Position numbers and translations under genes: made by a program
Part shown: piece by piece, positions 31,800 to 43,329 of the stretch
Position numbering within the stretch: position 1 is the first letter of the stretch
Layout of the letters: every line of letters starts with the position of its first letter
The notes under the pieces: generated by a model
Told to the model about the DNA's origin: nothing
Seen by the model: the letters and a program-made list of their open reading frames with translations, nothing else
Databases searched by the model: none
Assembly: GCA_029168955.1 (NCBI GenBank)
Contig: JAPDOI010000155.1
Location: 620,001 to 684,000 of the forward strand
Length of the DNA: 64,000 bases
Origin: Aplectana chamaeleonis
Taxonomy: Eukaryota; Nematoda; Chromadorea; Rhabditida; Cosmocercidae
Reading direction: 5' to 3'

Positions 31800-32380
31800 A
31801 TTTCTCCTGAGGCCCCGGTCATAGTTGGATGAGCCGACGCCTCAGCCTTCACTGGTTCGATACACACAGAATGCATTGGAAATGGGATGCAGAAAAATCA
31901 CTCTGGTGTAGTCCCCAGCACCCCAACACCCCATCACACCCCGGTCGATACGTAAAGATGTTTAAAATTATGGAGTGGAGGTTGAAGAAATATCACTCAA
32001 TGTAATACGACGCTTGAGTCGATATCCATGCAATACGTGGGATAGAGAAAATCACCAGGTGGAGCGGGTCAGAAAGGTCAAAACTTATTGCGTATCACTA
32101 AGCTAACCTTACTGCTACCTCCTTTACTTCACCATACTCTCCTTCACTATTTCTCTGGAACAGGTGCAATCCTGTTGGCCAACGTAATCATCGTCATATT
32201 CTAGTTGGATGCACCAGGTGATTTTCTCAATCTCACTCCATCATTTTAAACATACACGTATCGACCGGGGTGGTGTTGGGGGTGCGGGGGAGTGTTGGGG
32301 GTGCAGGAATGTGTGCAGGGGGGGATGCAGATGCAAATAGCACCAACTATGACCGGGGTCTGATGCCGGCCCTGGAAGGT
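31800..32380. mobile_element. Foldback element with two nested pairs of inverted arms
   Basis: Outer arms: GGCCCCGGTCATAGTTGGAT (about 31,812) versus CCAACTATGACCGGGGTC (about 32,345). Inner arms: CACACCCCGGTCGATACGTA then GATGTTTAAAAT (31,934) versus ATTTTAAACATACACGTATC then GACCGGGGTG. G-run rich GGGGGTG words follow the right inner arm. Non-coding. Confidence 0.5.
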
Positions 32381-32624
32381 GACTTTGATTCCCTCTCGCG
32401 GCAGGACTCAGGCACCTTCGCGGTGAGGGTGAGGTACCTTCTAGACCGGGCTTGGCAGCCCGTTGCATCCTGGTTGAGACACCACAGCGGGGAAGAGCAT
32501 ACACCTACCTGAAGAGGCACCGATTTAGAGAACCTCTCCAAGGTCCTGGGTTAGTCTGAGACTGGGCCGAATTTTCTCAGAAGTCGCCCATTACGTTGAG
32601 CGAGAGCGGTCAGAACTGGAGAAT

Positions 32625-33061
32625 TATAGTGGAGCTCTAAGCAAAGGGTGTCTTATTACTTATCGATAAGAAGCGCTCGGCTGGGGGTCCAATGTGCATG
32701 AATCCCATATCCAGCACGCTCGATACCGATTGAGCGAGAGCAGTTCGTGCCGCAACAGAAGTTTCATGTTCATTGGATCTCCAATCGACCGCTTCTCATT
32801 GATATAGTGTATATAGTGGAGTCCACCAAGAGTGTCACCTCATTTACTTATCAATAAGAAGCGGTCGATTGGATATCAGTGAACATGAGAAACTCATTTG
32901 CAGCACAACCGCTCTCGCTCAATCGGTATCGAGGCGTGGCTGGTATGGAGATTCATGCTTTATTGGATCTCCTGCCGACCGCTTCTTATTGATAAAGTCA
33001 AATGAAGACATTCTTGGTGGACTCCACTATAAATGAGACACTCATGGTGGACTCCACTATA
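32625..33061. mobile_element. MITE family C, copies 2 and 3 (one inside the other)
   Basis: The outer copy starts TATAGTGGAG at 32,625 and resumes as AAATGAGACACTCATGGTGG, ACTCCACTATA, ending 33,061. At 32,812 a second copy (TATAGTGGAGTCCACCAAGA ... TTGGTGGACTCCACTATA) is inserted, ending 33,031. Both contain the GATTGAGCGAGAGC and AAGAAGCG blocks of the 24.65-kb copy, so this family has been active at least twice here. Confidence 0.75.
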
Positions 33062-33755
33062 GGTTGATGCACATTGATCTCCAACTAACCGGTTCTAAGC
33101 TCTGGGTACATCCCTAGTGACCTGTTGATTTCGATTATCACCAGCAGCGGAGCGAGGTGGGTCCTGGGGTGAAATAATAACTAGCGATAAGAAGGTTTCG
33201 ACAGATAAGCCCACCGCTCCGCGCTATGATAACCGAAAACATAGAGTTCACTTAGAATGAAACAGAGTCTACTTCGTCCGCGGCTACATATTTGTACGTT
33301 CTCATGGTAACCTAGACTATACCTTGCAAGGTTGTCAATGATCCACGTTTTATCACCACTTTTTTGTTACTTTTACCCCTTTACTTTACTTATACTTCTA
33401 TTACTTTTATTGTTTTATTTTTATTGCTTATTGCTTATTTATACGTCAGTGTTGACGTGCTACAAAACACCTGAGACTTGAGATTAACATTGAGATTGAG
33501 ATGAACAAAACATGCGATTTTACTTCTGGTAGTATAATTAATTCTTCTCTTAAAGGCAGTGGTTGTGATAAAATGAGCTTCTCTACTTTTCTTCTCTGAA
33601 CCCTTTTCTGTCCCAGATCCAGAATAGTAAAACCTACATGAAAAATTTGCGAAAAACCCTATTTCAGATCAAAGTATCAGCCTCAACTATCCAGTCTTTT
33701 GATGGTGAACGAGCCCACTCCACATCGATGATCTCTAGTATTAAATCGAGAACAT
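33062..33755. other. No recognisable feature
   Basis: AT-rich; a T/A-biased low-complexity stretch lies at 33,360-33,440. Confidence 0.35.
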
Positions 33756-35905
33756 CAGGGGTGGTAGTAAATGGTGTGTTAACCGCGAATAAACCGCCAC
33801 CTCCAAGCCGCCAACATACCGCGAATTAAATGCAGTAGAGCCGCCAAATTAACACGTATTAACCGCCACCTCCTGGCCGGCTACGAACCGCCAAATAGGT
33901 GCCACGGTTTGTTGCCGGTTTAACGAAAGCTGCCCTCTGCTTACACATACATTATGCGTGACCTTCGTCCGCATAAGTATTTTCTACACTTGGACACGAA
34001 CGACGTTTACGGTGGAAAGACGAGGGATCGGAAAGATTATACAAGTGATGCTATTTATTTTATTCATTAGGAAGAGCTTTTAAAAGGAACTTCGTAATAT
34101 TTTGCTTGTTCGAAACACGATCAAAATGCAATTTTTTAAATTTTCCTTGTAAATCCTAATTCTCGTAATTTTTTGTGAGCTCCGTGAGTTTTCAGGACCA
34201 CTCTCGAAAAGACATGTTAGATTAATCATTAGCCTCAATCAATCAATTGCGTGTGATCTGACAAAAGTTTGCATTTGTAGTAACTTTGTTTACTTTTTTT
34301 TGATATTTTCAAACAAAAGTTTTTTTGAAAAACAAAAAATGTATCGGAAGGAAATTTCGAGTGAACGAAAATTTGAAAATTTCTGGATGAATTATTTACA
34401 AGGTGTTCTTGAAAAGGTAACGCTAGGTGCGAAAAAGACATTCCGCAACTCGTCGAGTAATGCATAAATTCAAAGAATGTCCTGCATTCAACTGAAATGG
34501 ATAGCTATAAGAATGATGATAAACTAGATAGTCTATTTTCGTTCTCAAAAAAGAATTGAAGTGTTTTTTTTTGAAAGCGTGCAACTCAAGTCTGGCGTCC
34601 GAGATTGGGGTAGTGGTGTGGTTTCGGTCATTGATGCAGTAGAATTTGTGAACTGTTCGCCGTCTTCTCAAAATGAAACTAATCCCCCGCCCGCAGTAAG
34701 TGCTGAAAATATATAGAAACACTGTTACACACTCATATGCGCATCGTTTAAGGAAAAGATTTTGTACACATATTTCAAGGTAAGAATTTGAAACACTTCG
34801 AGTGGCTCTACCAATGCACCAAAGCAACTGCATCGCGGACCTTCAAAAAAAAAGGCCACGATGGCACTGATCTGGCAATGAAAGAGGAGTATTAGAATCT
34901 TGCAGAAAAAGGAGAACAAATTTAGTTGGTTCAGAAACAAGTTCGCATTTCTTTCCCACAAAACTCGCCCGATACGCCCCGACTAACGCTGATTAATCAT
35001 TACTAAAGCATCAAATCTCTTGAAAATCAGTGGCTTGAAAATTTTCACTTTTTGCACTAAAAGTTGTGAAACCTTCGAAACGCGAGCAAACAAATAATTT
35101 ACTACATACTCCTCATAGACTGTGCTATGCAATGAATTATGAAAATGAAACTAACCTGATAATAGCAAAGCGAATGAATTCCGGAAGAAAATAAACAAAA
35201 GCGGGAGAAGTGTCGGCGCTCGAAAAAAAACTAACAGCTGATTGGGAGGGATTGATTAGTGCCACCAAAGAAGACGGCCAACGTGTTTCAGCAATGATCC
35301 TTGCTTTGTTTTTGATCCCTCATCGCCCGTTTCCCTGGCGGAAGCCGTTAAAAGACTCTCCCTTGGAACACCTTTCAGTTTTAAAGATAGGGTGACGTCC
35401 TGGATCAAAATCGCTAACAGTGCTATCAAACTTCCTTAACCCTCTGCATTATTTAAACTCGTACTTGCCCTCAGTATAGATGGTCAAAACTGTTCCTACT
35501 GTACCTTGCTAACCGCATCCAAAAACTCCTCGGGAGGAGTTTTTCGTTAACCGCCAGTTCCTCTCGCATTTCAGCACTATTTCCATGCTGTCTGCGAGAG
35601 TATGTTAAACGCGAACTTACCGCGAGGATGCCACATGGCGGAATTTTAGAGAAAAAAAACAGACCTGAAAACGTTTTGAAAAGGCTATTTTTCGTAACAA
35701 AGGTTACAATTGTCGCTTTTTCGAGGCGTTTTCATTGGGAGTGTATAAGAGGCCTACCACTGGGGGATGTTAGGGTGAAACTAGAGCGAGTTCTCTCTTA
35801 ACTATCAAGAGTTATCATTACAATCTGGTGTGGTTAAACTCGCGTTTAACGCGAATTTAACTCCTGTTAACTCGCGTTTAACACACCCAATTACTACCAC
35901 CCCAC
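33756..35905. mobile_element. 2.15-kb element with GGGGTGGTAGTAA termini
   Basis: Left CAGGGGTGGTAGTAAATGG then TGTGTTAACCGCGA; right, on the minus strand, TGGGGTGGTAGTAATTGGG then TGTGTTAAACGCGAG. Subterminal words AACCGCCAAAT and AACCGCCACCTCC (left, 33,780-33,930) and GTTAAACGCGAGTT (right, 35,830-35,890). The interior has no recognisable transposase; a 61-codon frame at 35,210 is not convincing. Target duplication not clear. Confidence 0.55.
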
Positions 35906-36796
35906 ATTTCTATGGGATTTTCCATGTTTTCGAGTTTTGACATATCGGTTTTACCGGAAGATTGTAAATTGAAGTAACTAAATTTCAGAGTTTTCGCGAT
36001 TCCAAGTACTGAACTTTCTTTTTATGATTCGTTACTGGAAAATGAGATTTTAAATATCATTATTCAGAAAAAAGTTGTTCTAGAATTATCAAAATGACGT
36101 TGAGAATTAGGAATATTCAATCGAAAAAAATCTTAAGTGATTCAGTTCTGGCCTAAATATGAACCTCTTAACCTTGCAATAATTCTTTAGCATTCTATTG
36201 GTGCAGTGTCCTATCCCAATTGAGTTGCTCCTTCACCACATGGATAGGTGTGACCCGAGCCTTGTGTTGGCACATGAGCGAGGCCAGTCTTCACATCCTA
36301 GAGTATTAATAGGCACCACCACAGGTACTTACCATTCGAGATCTGCTGATCCGTTACCGTTGACGAGGCGTCCGCTACCTAGGGTCCGCCCACCGAAAGA
36401 TTTGATTTTTCGAATTTTAAACCATTTTCGGGTCACTACACTTGATTATTCAGCCTAAAAAAAAAGTTCAAAGTATTTATGATGTGTTAGATAGATTTTC
36501 CGAAAATTCATTCCAATCGAATTCATTCATTCATTCAAAATTTATTCAGTCAAAAAAAAATCTTTCAAAAATTAGGAACTGATTGGGAGGAAACCTGACT
36601 GAAATACAAGAGGTGGAAAAGTCTACTGGTATAACCTGCTACTCTTAGACGGACAAAGTGCTCACATGTGAGCTGAGGACGTTCCATGTACTTGCAGTTG
36701 ACTGAATAGATCTAAGAATTCGGGTTAAGACACTCAGAGTGGATTTTCCGTTTAGTTCGGGATGCAAACTGTTCGGTTTTGGATGGAAACAACCGT
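35906..36796. other. Mostly featureless; possible tiny minus-strand gene
   Basis: On the minus strand a donor (AATG/GTAAGT at 36,332) and acceptor (ACTCTAG at 36,298) bound a 35-bp intron candidate. Joined frames read VADASSTVTDQQISN, then GCEDWPRSCANTRLGSH. Simple ATTCATTC repeats are at 36,520-36,540. Confidence 0.25.
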
Positions 36797-37003
36797 ACAC
36801 AGTCTGAGATATATTCTCGCTCAAGCACGCAACTGGCGGTGGCCATACCGGGGCGGGCCCATAGGGACCTCTTTGATCTAAACACGAACCCCGGGCGATT
36901 GCTTGCGCCGATATCTACTGGAGCGTACGAGTTGAGCCGCAGAGTGAATATTCTCGCACCAATCACGCAACTGGCCGAGCCATACCGGGGCGGGCCTATC
37001 TAA
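36797..37003. repeat. Direct repeat pair with CGCAACTGGC...CCATACCGGGGCGGGCC
   Basis: The block ATATTCTCGC...CACGCAACTGGC...GCCATACCGGGGCGGGCC occurs at about 36,810-36,860 and 36,946-36,998, about 136 bp apart, same orientation. Origin unknown; a tRNA-derived SINE was considered but A/B boxes are poor. Confidence 0.5.
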
Positions 37004-37039
37004 GCCTAATTCATAACGGGTATACAAATTTATTTATTC

Positions 37040-37950
37040 ATTCGAGAAAAAAAAACTGTGGATTCCTACTCGGATTTAGTCATTCATTCGAAAATTTGAG
37101 AAGGGCTTCTTTCGAAAAATTCAAACATTCGGGAATTTCAAAAACGCATTCTTGCTTATATAAGTAGCGTAGGCCTCAACGAGGAAAGTCGAATACTGTG
37201 TGAAAATGGCCACGCCTTGAATGTTGAATAGCATTATAGTTGTACAATTTCGAAAAAAAATGTCGAACAAACGAAAACTGAAAAAAAACATCGTTCGAAA
37301 CAACGAAAAATTAAAAAAATTCGAACGAACAAATTTCAAAAACCTTTCGAAATTTCGAAGTTGGAACGAACGAATTTCGAAACTAAGCGAAATTTCGGAT
37401 TTTTTCGAAGTTTGTTCGAAAAAAATTCTAAACGAACAAATCTCGAAAATTTTTCGAAGTTTCCTATGTTGAACGAACGAATTTCGAATCTAATAGAAAT
37501 TTTGATTTTTTTCGAAAGTCGTTCGAAATTTTGGATGTTTTCGAATTTCGTTCGAAGTTTAGGATTTTTTCGATACTCCTTAGAAGTTTCGGATCTTTTT
37601 TTCGAAACCGGTCTCAACGATTTATTTACAACGCTCGGTCAGAGAATGAATATTCCACAAGTATTCAATTTCTACTCAAGTCGCGTTCGCTCACGCTCAC
37701 GTCAACTCGGCCCGAGAAATAAAGAAACAGCGTAACCTAGGGTTCGAGAAGTGTGTTCAAAGTCCTACGATTTTTCAAAAAAAAAATCGAAAAACCAGAT
37801 CTTGAACGAATGAAAATCGAGAAGGAAATTCTTTCGACGAAATTTCGGACGAACGAAATTCGAAAAAAAATTGTCCGAGGAAACATAGAACGAACGAAAT
37901 TTGGAAAAAAATCGTTCGACAAAATTACAAGGTCTAAAAATGAGAGAATA
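37040..37950. repeat. TTCGAA/GAACGAAC low-complexity block
   Basis: Nearly 900 bp built from words such as TTCGAAA, GAACGAACGAA, AATTTCGAA and TTTTTTCGAA in both orientations. Apparent Lys/Arg/Phe-rich frames on both strands are artefacts. It is interrupted by more complex sequence at 37,620-37,745. Possibly the expanded word array of a CAGGG-headed element. Confidence 0.6.
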
Positions 37951-38139
37951 ATTACTGCTGCTGAATTTAGTGCTTACAAAGTTATCAAAAAAACTGACGT
38001 TTTTGATTCATTTAAGTCCCACAGATGTAGATAGTGAGATATTTCTTTTCGTAATCAAACCGTTTGTTTAGATATACATGTGTTCATATATATTCTTTTT
38101 CTTATTTACTTATTTTATTTTAAATTATTTGTGACGGAC

Positions 38140-38400
38140 TCTCGAGAGGAGAAATCAGGCGAAAAGCTGCTGTGGAGAATAAAACTAAAATTTGTCGAGA
38201 ATAAGACGAGGTGTTGTCGAGAATTAGGCGAAAAGTTGTCGAGAGTCAGCCGAGGAGTTGTCGAGAATCCGACGAGAAGTTGTCGAGGAGTTGTCGAGAA
38301 TTAGGCGAAAAGTTGTCGAGAATTAGGCGAGAAGTTGTCCTGAATTCGTACAAATGGACAACTTCTCGCCGAATTCTCGACAACTTTTTTCGCCTGAGCT
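38140..38400. repeat. GTTGTCGAGAATTAGGCGA minisatellite with hairpin
   Basis: About eight units of a 20-24-bp word (AGTTGTCGAGAATTAGGCGA and variants). The array ends with an inverted unit: GGCGAGAAGTTGTCC...GGACAACTTCTCGCC (about 38,327-38,372). Confidence 0.65.
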
Positions 38401-38419
38401 TTATATCAGACACTCTCCC

Positions 38420-38600
38420 GAAGCCGCTGCGGCGTTATCGCGGAGCCGAAGCGGTACTGTCGGGTCCCCGCTATGGCTCCGCGATAGTGCCGCTTCGGTG
38501 CCTGCACGCGCCAAGGCGGCACTACCGCGGAGCCGCAGCGGCCATTTCTCTCAGAGTCAAGCCTCTACGAATACCCGCTCCTCAGCGTACCCGCTTTAGT
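38420..38600. repeat. GCGGAGCC / GGCTCCGC word block
   Basis: GCGGAGCCGAAGCGG, GGCTCCGCGATAGTGCCGC and GGCGGCACTACCGCGGAGCC alternate in both orientations. A related block is at 59,620-59,705. Confidence 0.45.
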
Positions 38601-38649
38601 AGAGCGGGGTAATGTTGGCCCAAACTGCACCATGAGCGCAAAACTCTAA

Positions 38650-38945
38650 ATCTATCCAAAAGGGGTCTTCCTAACGAAAGAGGTTTGGTGCGTGCCAGAA
38701 ACGTTCCAAGAAAAAGGGAACAATAGATTTGTGGAGTGATGAGAGTCTACAAAAAATGAACAATATTTTCTAGAAGCAAATTTTTTGGTCAACACTTTTA
38801 AACGGCGAAAACAAACCGTTGCGGTATTCTAAACGGAAATATTTCGTGGTTCCAAAAATGACTCTGATTATGCGCGAACCTTCAAAAATATATATGTATA
38901 TGTACTTAATAGCGAATAATGTTATACAGCCCACCCCCCCCATTC
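38650..38945 (+). repeat. Left arm of a long inverted repeat
   Basis: AAAAGGGGTCTTCC, CGAAAGAGGTTTGGTGCGTG, CCAGAAACGTTCCAAG, GAGTGATGAGAGTCTAC, AATATTTTCTAGAAGC, AACACTTTTAAACGGCG and finally CAGCCCACCCCCCC are all mirrored at 42,808-43,200. Confidence 0.75.
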
Positions 38946-38992
38946 GGCTTTCGTAAACAAAGTTGTTGATACCCAGTAGATAAAGAGTAGGG

Positions 38993-39026
38993 TATAAAAC
39001 AAGAGGTGAGCGGTGTGTACTCATTC
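38993..39026 (+). promoter_or_regulatory. Core-promoter-like unit P1
   Basis: TATAAAAC (38,993) and TCATTC (39,021), 28 bp apart, within a ~110-bp block (GTAAACAAAGTTGTTGAT...GATAAAGAGTAGGG...GAGCGG) that recurs in direct orientation at 43,330-43,445. Confidence 0.4.
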
Positions 39027-39433
39027 ACGCATGGTCATTCTCCAGCGGTCAGAAGTTGAGGCTCTGCATCAGGGGTGTGCGGCAATTGCCGTTTGCCGAT
39101 TGCCGTTTGCCGTTTGCCGGCCATTTTTGGGGTTTGCCGTTGCCGTTGCCGTTTGCCGAAATTTCCGTCTAAAACGGCAAATTTTCGGCAAAAATTCGTC
39201 AAAACAACAAGATTTGCGCTCACCGCAGTTTCTGGGTTGGTCAGCTACTCGGAGCTGCTACGAATAATTATTTTGACTAGTTCCAGCTTCTAGTTCATTT
39301 AATGTATTATTGTACCCGTTCAATCGCTAACTGATGAAAACATCTCGACTGGGGAATCATAGGAGTTCGTTCGAGTTCTAAATTGTTCGGGAGCCCCAAA
39401 TGTCTTTTTTTAATCATCAAATTCCTAACCCCT

Positions 39434-39897
39434 TAAAGGCAGTGTTCACGAAGAAAAAATGGCACGTTTTTTTAGGCTAAAACGTAAGCTTTGGGTCCCT
39501 CTAAGAAGATTAAGAACGGAAGAAAAACGACCGGTAGGTGGGTGAAAATCTCGTGGGCCAGCCAACCCATTGGGCCACTCCGCCCACGTCCTATAACTGT
39601 TCCCCTGAATTCGTGGTTAAATGAGCGATGGTTTCCGATCAAAAGCCCCGTTCTTCCCTTCATTCTCAGCGTCGCTCTTTACTCAGGCCAGTTCGCACAC
39701 AGCGGCTGCTAAAAACGGGAGTTACAAGCCTCGGACAACTCGTCCAGAATGCTTCCCTAGCTGAATTTTGAGGGGCCATAACTCCGTTTCCAGGGGTCTT
39801 GTACGATTCCAGGGACATCATTGAAATCAGCATGGGACCGTTTTCAAGATAGTCGGGAAAACAGAAAAACGACTTTTATCGTGAACACTGCCTTTAA
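39434..39897. mobile_element. AAGGCAGTGTTCACGA element
   Basis: AAGGCAGTGTTCACGA at the left, the complement (TCGTGAACACTGCCTT) at the right, TA on each side. About 460 bp, with the conserved internal text GGGGCCATAACTCCGTTTCC. Non-coding; nested in the hAT-type element. Confidence 0.7.
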
Positions 39898-40285
39898 ACA
39901 TGCCAAAATTACAAAAACCCCTTTTTCAGAGGCATACCGATTACTGCAATTTCTAAGATAACAATACCAAGCGAAATCAAAGTTGTATCGCAAAAGCAGC
40001 ACTGTTGTGACATACGAACCAGTTGAGAACTCGTATATATAAGCCCGCTTATGTTCGGTTGGTTCGCTGATGGTAATAATTGGGACAGAGAATTTATCAG
40101 TTCTGCTAACACTTTGTCCGGCATTTTGAAAGTTGATCAATATTCACAGCGGTCATCGAAGGCGGTGTTCAATAATATCATTGTTTCGATATCATTAGCT
40201 GAAATGGTGGGTTGACTCAATGACAGAGCTGGGTTTGTTATGAAATGGTGTAAAAATGAAACAATGAAAAATCTTTGAAGGCAGC

Positions 40286-40700
40286 GATTAAAGGCAGAGT
40301 CCACGATAAAAATAGTTTTTCTGCTTTTCCGCCTATTATGAATACGGCCCCATGCTGATTCCAATGATGTTTTTGGAATCGTACAAGACCTTCTAGAAAC
40401 GGAGTTATGGTCCCTCAAAAATTGAGCTAGAGAAGCATGGTGGACGAGTTTTCTGAGGCTTGTAACTTCCGTCTTTTGCAGCCGATGTATGCGAGATGAC
40501 CTGAGTAAAGAGAGAAGTCGAGAATGAAGAGAAGAAATGGGCCAGTAATCGGAAACCATCGCTCATCTCACGAATTCCAGCTTTCATGCGTTCACGTCGG
40601 TGGGCGGGCAATGCGCTTTTGGGGTTTGCCTTGTGCTCAAAGTGGCAACTTCGGGCTCTTTTGGGGCTCTTCCTGGCTCGTTTTCATGCGTTCTTTCGAC
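40286..40700. mobile_element. AAGGCAGAGT-type relative
   Basis: TAAAGGCAGAGTCCACGATA at the left. The interior shares AACGGAGTTATGG with the 39.4-kb element in opposite orientation. The right end appears to be overrun by the next element. Confidence 0.45.
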
Positions 40701-41168
40701 GTTAAAGGCAGCATACACGCTCGTAAACGTGATTGAGATAACTACAGAAATAGAATGTTATGGCCCAGATTACAACGCCTACGCATTTTGAAGTGTCAAA
40801 AACGAACCACAATGCCGCTATACGAGTAAGAAGTTGGCCCCGCCCTGTATTTTCACGCCCCCTGTATTTGACATTTTCCTGCAACGCACGGTTGCTGGGT
40901 CATATTCACCGCCGGTACTGTTGGTAGATTGCCGAACAAGTGAACCACACACGTCACTGACGGCGAAGACGACCCAACAACCCTGCGTTAGAGAGAAAGG
41001 GCAAATACAGGGGGCGTGAAAATACAGGGCGGGGCCAACTTCTAACTCATGAAGCGGCATTGTGGGTCGTTTTTGACACTTCAAAAGACGTAGGCATTAT
41101 GTTGTAAGCCATACGGTTCGATTCACATGGTTATCCCAACCACGTTTACGAGCGTGTATGCTCGCTAA
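40701..41168. mobile_element. Element with ~220-bp inverted arms
   Basis: Left arm GCATACACGCTCGTAAACGT, GCCTACGCATTTTGAAGTG, AAGTTGGCCCCGCCC, TGTATTTTCACGCCCCCTG; right arm is its complement (CAGGGGGCGTGAAAATACAG, GGCGGGGCCAACTTC, ACTTCAAAAGACGTAGGC, ACGTTTACGAGCGTGTATGC). The short centre includes GCACGGTTGCTGGGTC. Non-coding. Confidence 0.7.
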
Positions 41169-42570
41169 CGTTACAGAGTGTCCCTCCACTACCCATTCCT
41201 AGTAAAATTTCAAACGCTTTTTTCATCGTGAACACTGCCTTTAAAACCGCATTCAACTTTTTGCCAGAGATCGAAGGGTTCGGGTCCCATTGCAACAACA
41301 GTGTGGAAAGCTGGCCTAAAACGAGCAACAAATAGCAATATACGGCCCCGAAACTTGAACGTGGTGTACTCGCCCCCCCCCACACTTCCTCGGTAGCCAC
41401 AGGGGAGGTGAGTGGGGCGGGTGAATCACATTCAAGTTTCGGGACGGTATAGATCGATTTGTTGTTTTTTAAGCCGACATTTATTTATTTATTTGATATG
41501 CGTCGCATAAGGCAAGCGTTGTATAAAATGCATGAGTCAGGTACCAAAAGTCAACGAACAGATACTAATAATACAAGAGCTTCTTCCCTATTTGTCGCTT
41601 GAAGGCGCGCAACCCAAGCGGGTGGAGTAGAGAGCCAACTTTTAGGGAAACAACATTGTTGCTGTTATTGGCCTCGTGCCGGCTTGTAGGCCGAATACAC
41701 AGAAAGGGAAGAGCTCAAGAGCAGTCCAGCTGGCTAAACGCACTACTCGCTGCGCTCCAGCGACGAAGTGAGCGCAGCAGACTTCCGTCGCGCGCGTTGT
41801 ACCAGTCGAACTGTCTGTAGGTGCCCCTCATTCTGTGCATTCGATCAGCATGCCCCTCGAAGCTTTTGATTTGAAAATTCAAAGGCTGCTTTTACCGTGA
41901 GCACTGCAATCAACTAGACTAGTCTTACTCCACTCCTGCAGCCTCACACGGGTAATTATTCAATCGTGGTTTGAAGTGAATGAAAGTCAGTGAAATTGAG
42001 ATCCCTGAGCCTACTACTTGTTACTAACAGAAATAACTGGGAGATATTGCATGAAATACGACATGTCTAACAAGGAATTGTTGCTTACATCAAATGGAGT
42101 TTCAGGATGCACTTTTAATATGTTCTAGGGGGAGGAAAGTGTTCCAATATCACGCTCAGAATCTGCTAAATGCCCCCCCAGGCAGTCCCTAAAAAGGATC
42201 AAATTTGAACAAGGCCAGAACGGCTCGGCCGAAGTGAGCTGGTTTAACGACTGAATTACCTTCATGTATGTTCAGAATAGATCAGGGCTTGGGCAACAAT
42301 GCATAATTCCTTATCTTAACAGAACCAATGCACCAAAATTTTTTACATCTATTCTGAACATATCTAAAGGTAATTCCATCGTTAAATCAGCTCTACTCAC
42401 TTCGGCCGAACCGTTCAGGTCTTGATCAGATTTTGACCTTTTTAGGGACAGGCTGAGGCATTCGGCAGATTCGGAGCATTGGATATTGGAACACTGTCTT
42501 CCCCCTAAAACATATTAAAATTGCATCCCGAGACTCCAACTGAAGTTGGCAACCCTTCCTTGTAAGTAAA
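41169..42570. other. hAT interior with element scraps
   Basis: Right-type ends ATCGTGAACACTGCCTTTAA (41,226) and ACCGTGAGCACTGC (41,894) mark further AAGGCAG-family remnants. An inverted pair (GTTCCAATATCACGC...TTCAGAATAGATC / GAACATATCTAAAGG...GGATATTGGAACAC) spans about 42,120-42,500. No genes seen. Confidence 0.4.
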
Positions 42571-42807
42571 CGTTGGTGTATTATAGCACAAAATCGATTT
42601 TGCCGTTTGCCGTTTTGCCGTTTGCCGTTTGCCGGTCATTTTTGGGGTTTGCCGTTGCCGTTGCCGTTTGCCGAAATTTTAAATTCCTTTGCCGCACACC
42701 CTGCTCTGCATGCACTAGAAAGTGGGAAAACAGCAGCACCGGTGCTCAAGATAGAACAAAATCGCAGGAAAAACTTAGAAAATTTTTGAGCCAACTCGAG
42801 TGAGCCT

Positions 42808-43200
42808 ATGGGGGGGGGTGGGCTGAATAAGAGCACCCCTTAATAGCTATCATTAGAAGAGGAGGTGCTGCCAAATCGACCTTGACAGACGTGTTAGCTA
42901 CAGCGGTTGAGAGAAATATAACAATCGAAGTATGACATCAAGCAAGAGTATTGCCATATAATCTCGCTAAACGAGTAGAAGTTTTTTTTTCTGAAAACCT
43001 TCAAACTCTCCTCCGTGTAATACCACAACGGTTTGTTTCCGCCGTTTAAAAGTGTCGACCAAAAAATTTGCTTCTAGAAAATATTGTTCATTTTTTGTAG
43101 ACTCTCATCACTCCACAATTCTATTGTTCCCTTTTTCTTGGAACATTTCTGGCACGCACCAAACCTCTTTCGTTTGGAAGACCCCTTTTGGATAGAATTG
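42808..43200 (-). repeat. Right arm of the long inverted repeat
   Basis: Starts GGGGGGGTGGGCTG and ends GAAGACCCCTTTTGGATAG; complementary to 38,650-38,945 over about 300 bp with small gaps. Confidence 0.75.
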
Positions 43201-43329
43201 TTCACTTTTTCCTGATATTACGCAGTAATATCACTCAAAAATATGCAACACTTATCAACCTTTTTGGACTGATACGATAATCAGTAAGCAATCAACAGAC
43301 GATTATAAGTTGCCATCGGCCCAAAAATC

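Larger units (their letters stand above)
39070..42703. mobile_element. 3.6-kb hAT-type element with TTGCCG word arrays and perfect target duplication
   Basis: Left end CAGGGGTGTGCGGCAA (39,070), right end on the minus strand CAGGGTGTGCGGCAA (from 42,703). It is flanked by CTCTGCAT at 39,062-39,069 and 42,704-42,711, a perfect 8-bp duplication. Inside each end lies an array of GTTTGCCG words broken by a conserved CATTTTTGGGG (39,080-39,200; 42,597-42,680). No transposase frame is detected; the interior instead carries several smaller inverted-repeat elements. Confidence 0.85.

Noticed and set aside
35210..35395. 61-codon ORF inside the GGGGTGGTAG element
   Set aside because: It starts with GTG, has no splice or promoter context and no transposase resemblance.
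36797..37003. tRNA-derived SINE
   Set aside because: TGGC...CCAGTTG and GGGTTCG resemble A and B boxes only loosely and no cloverleaf can be drawn; kept as a simple direct repeat.
37221..38034. Lys/Arg/Phe-rich ORFs on both strands
   Set aside because: They follow from TTCGAA/GAACGAAC low-complexity DNA.
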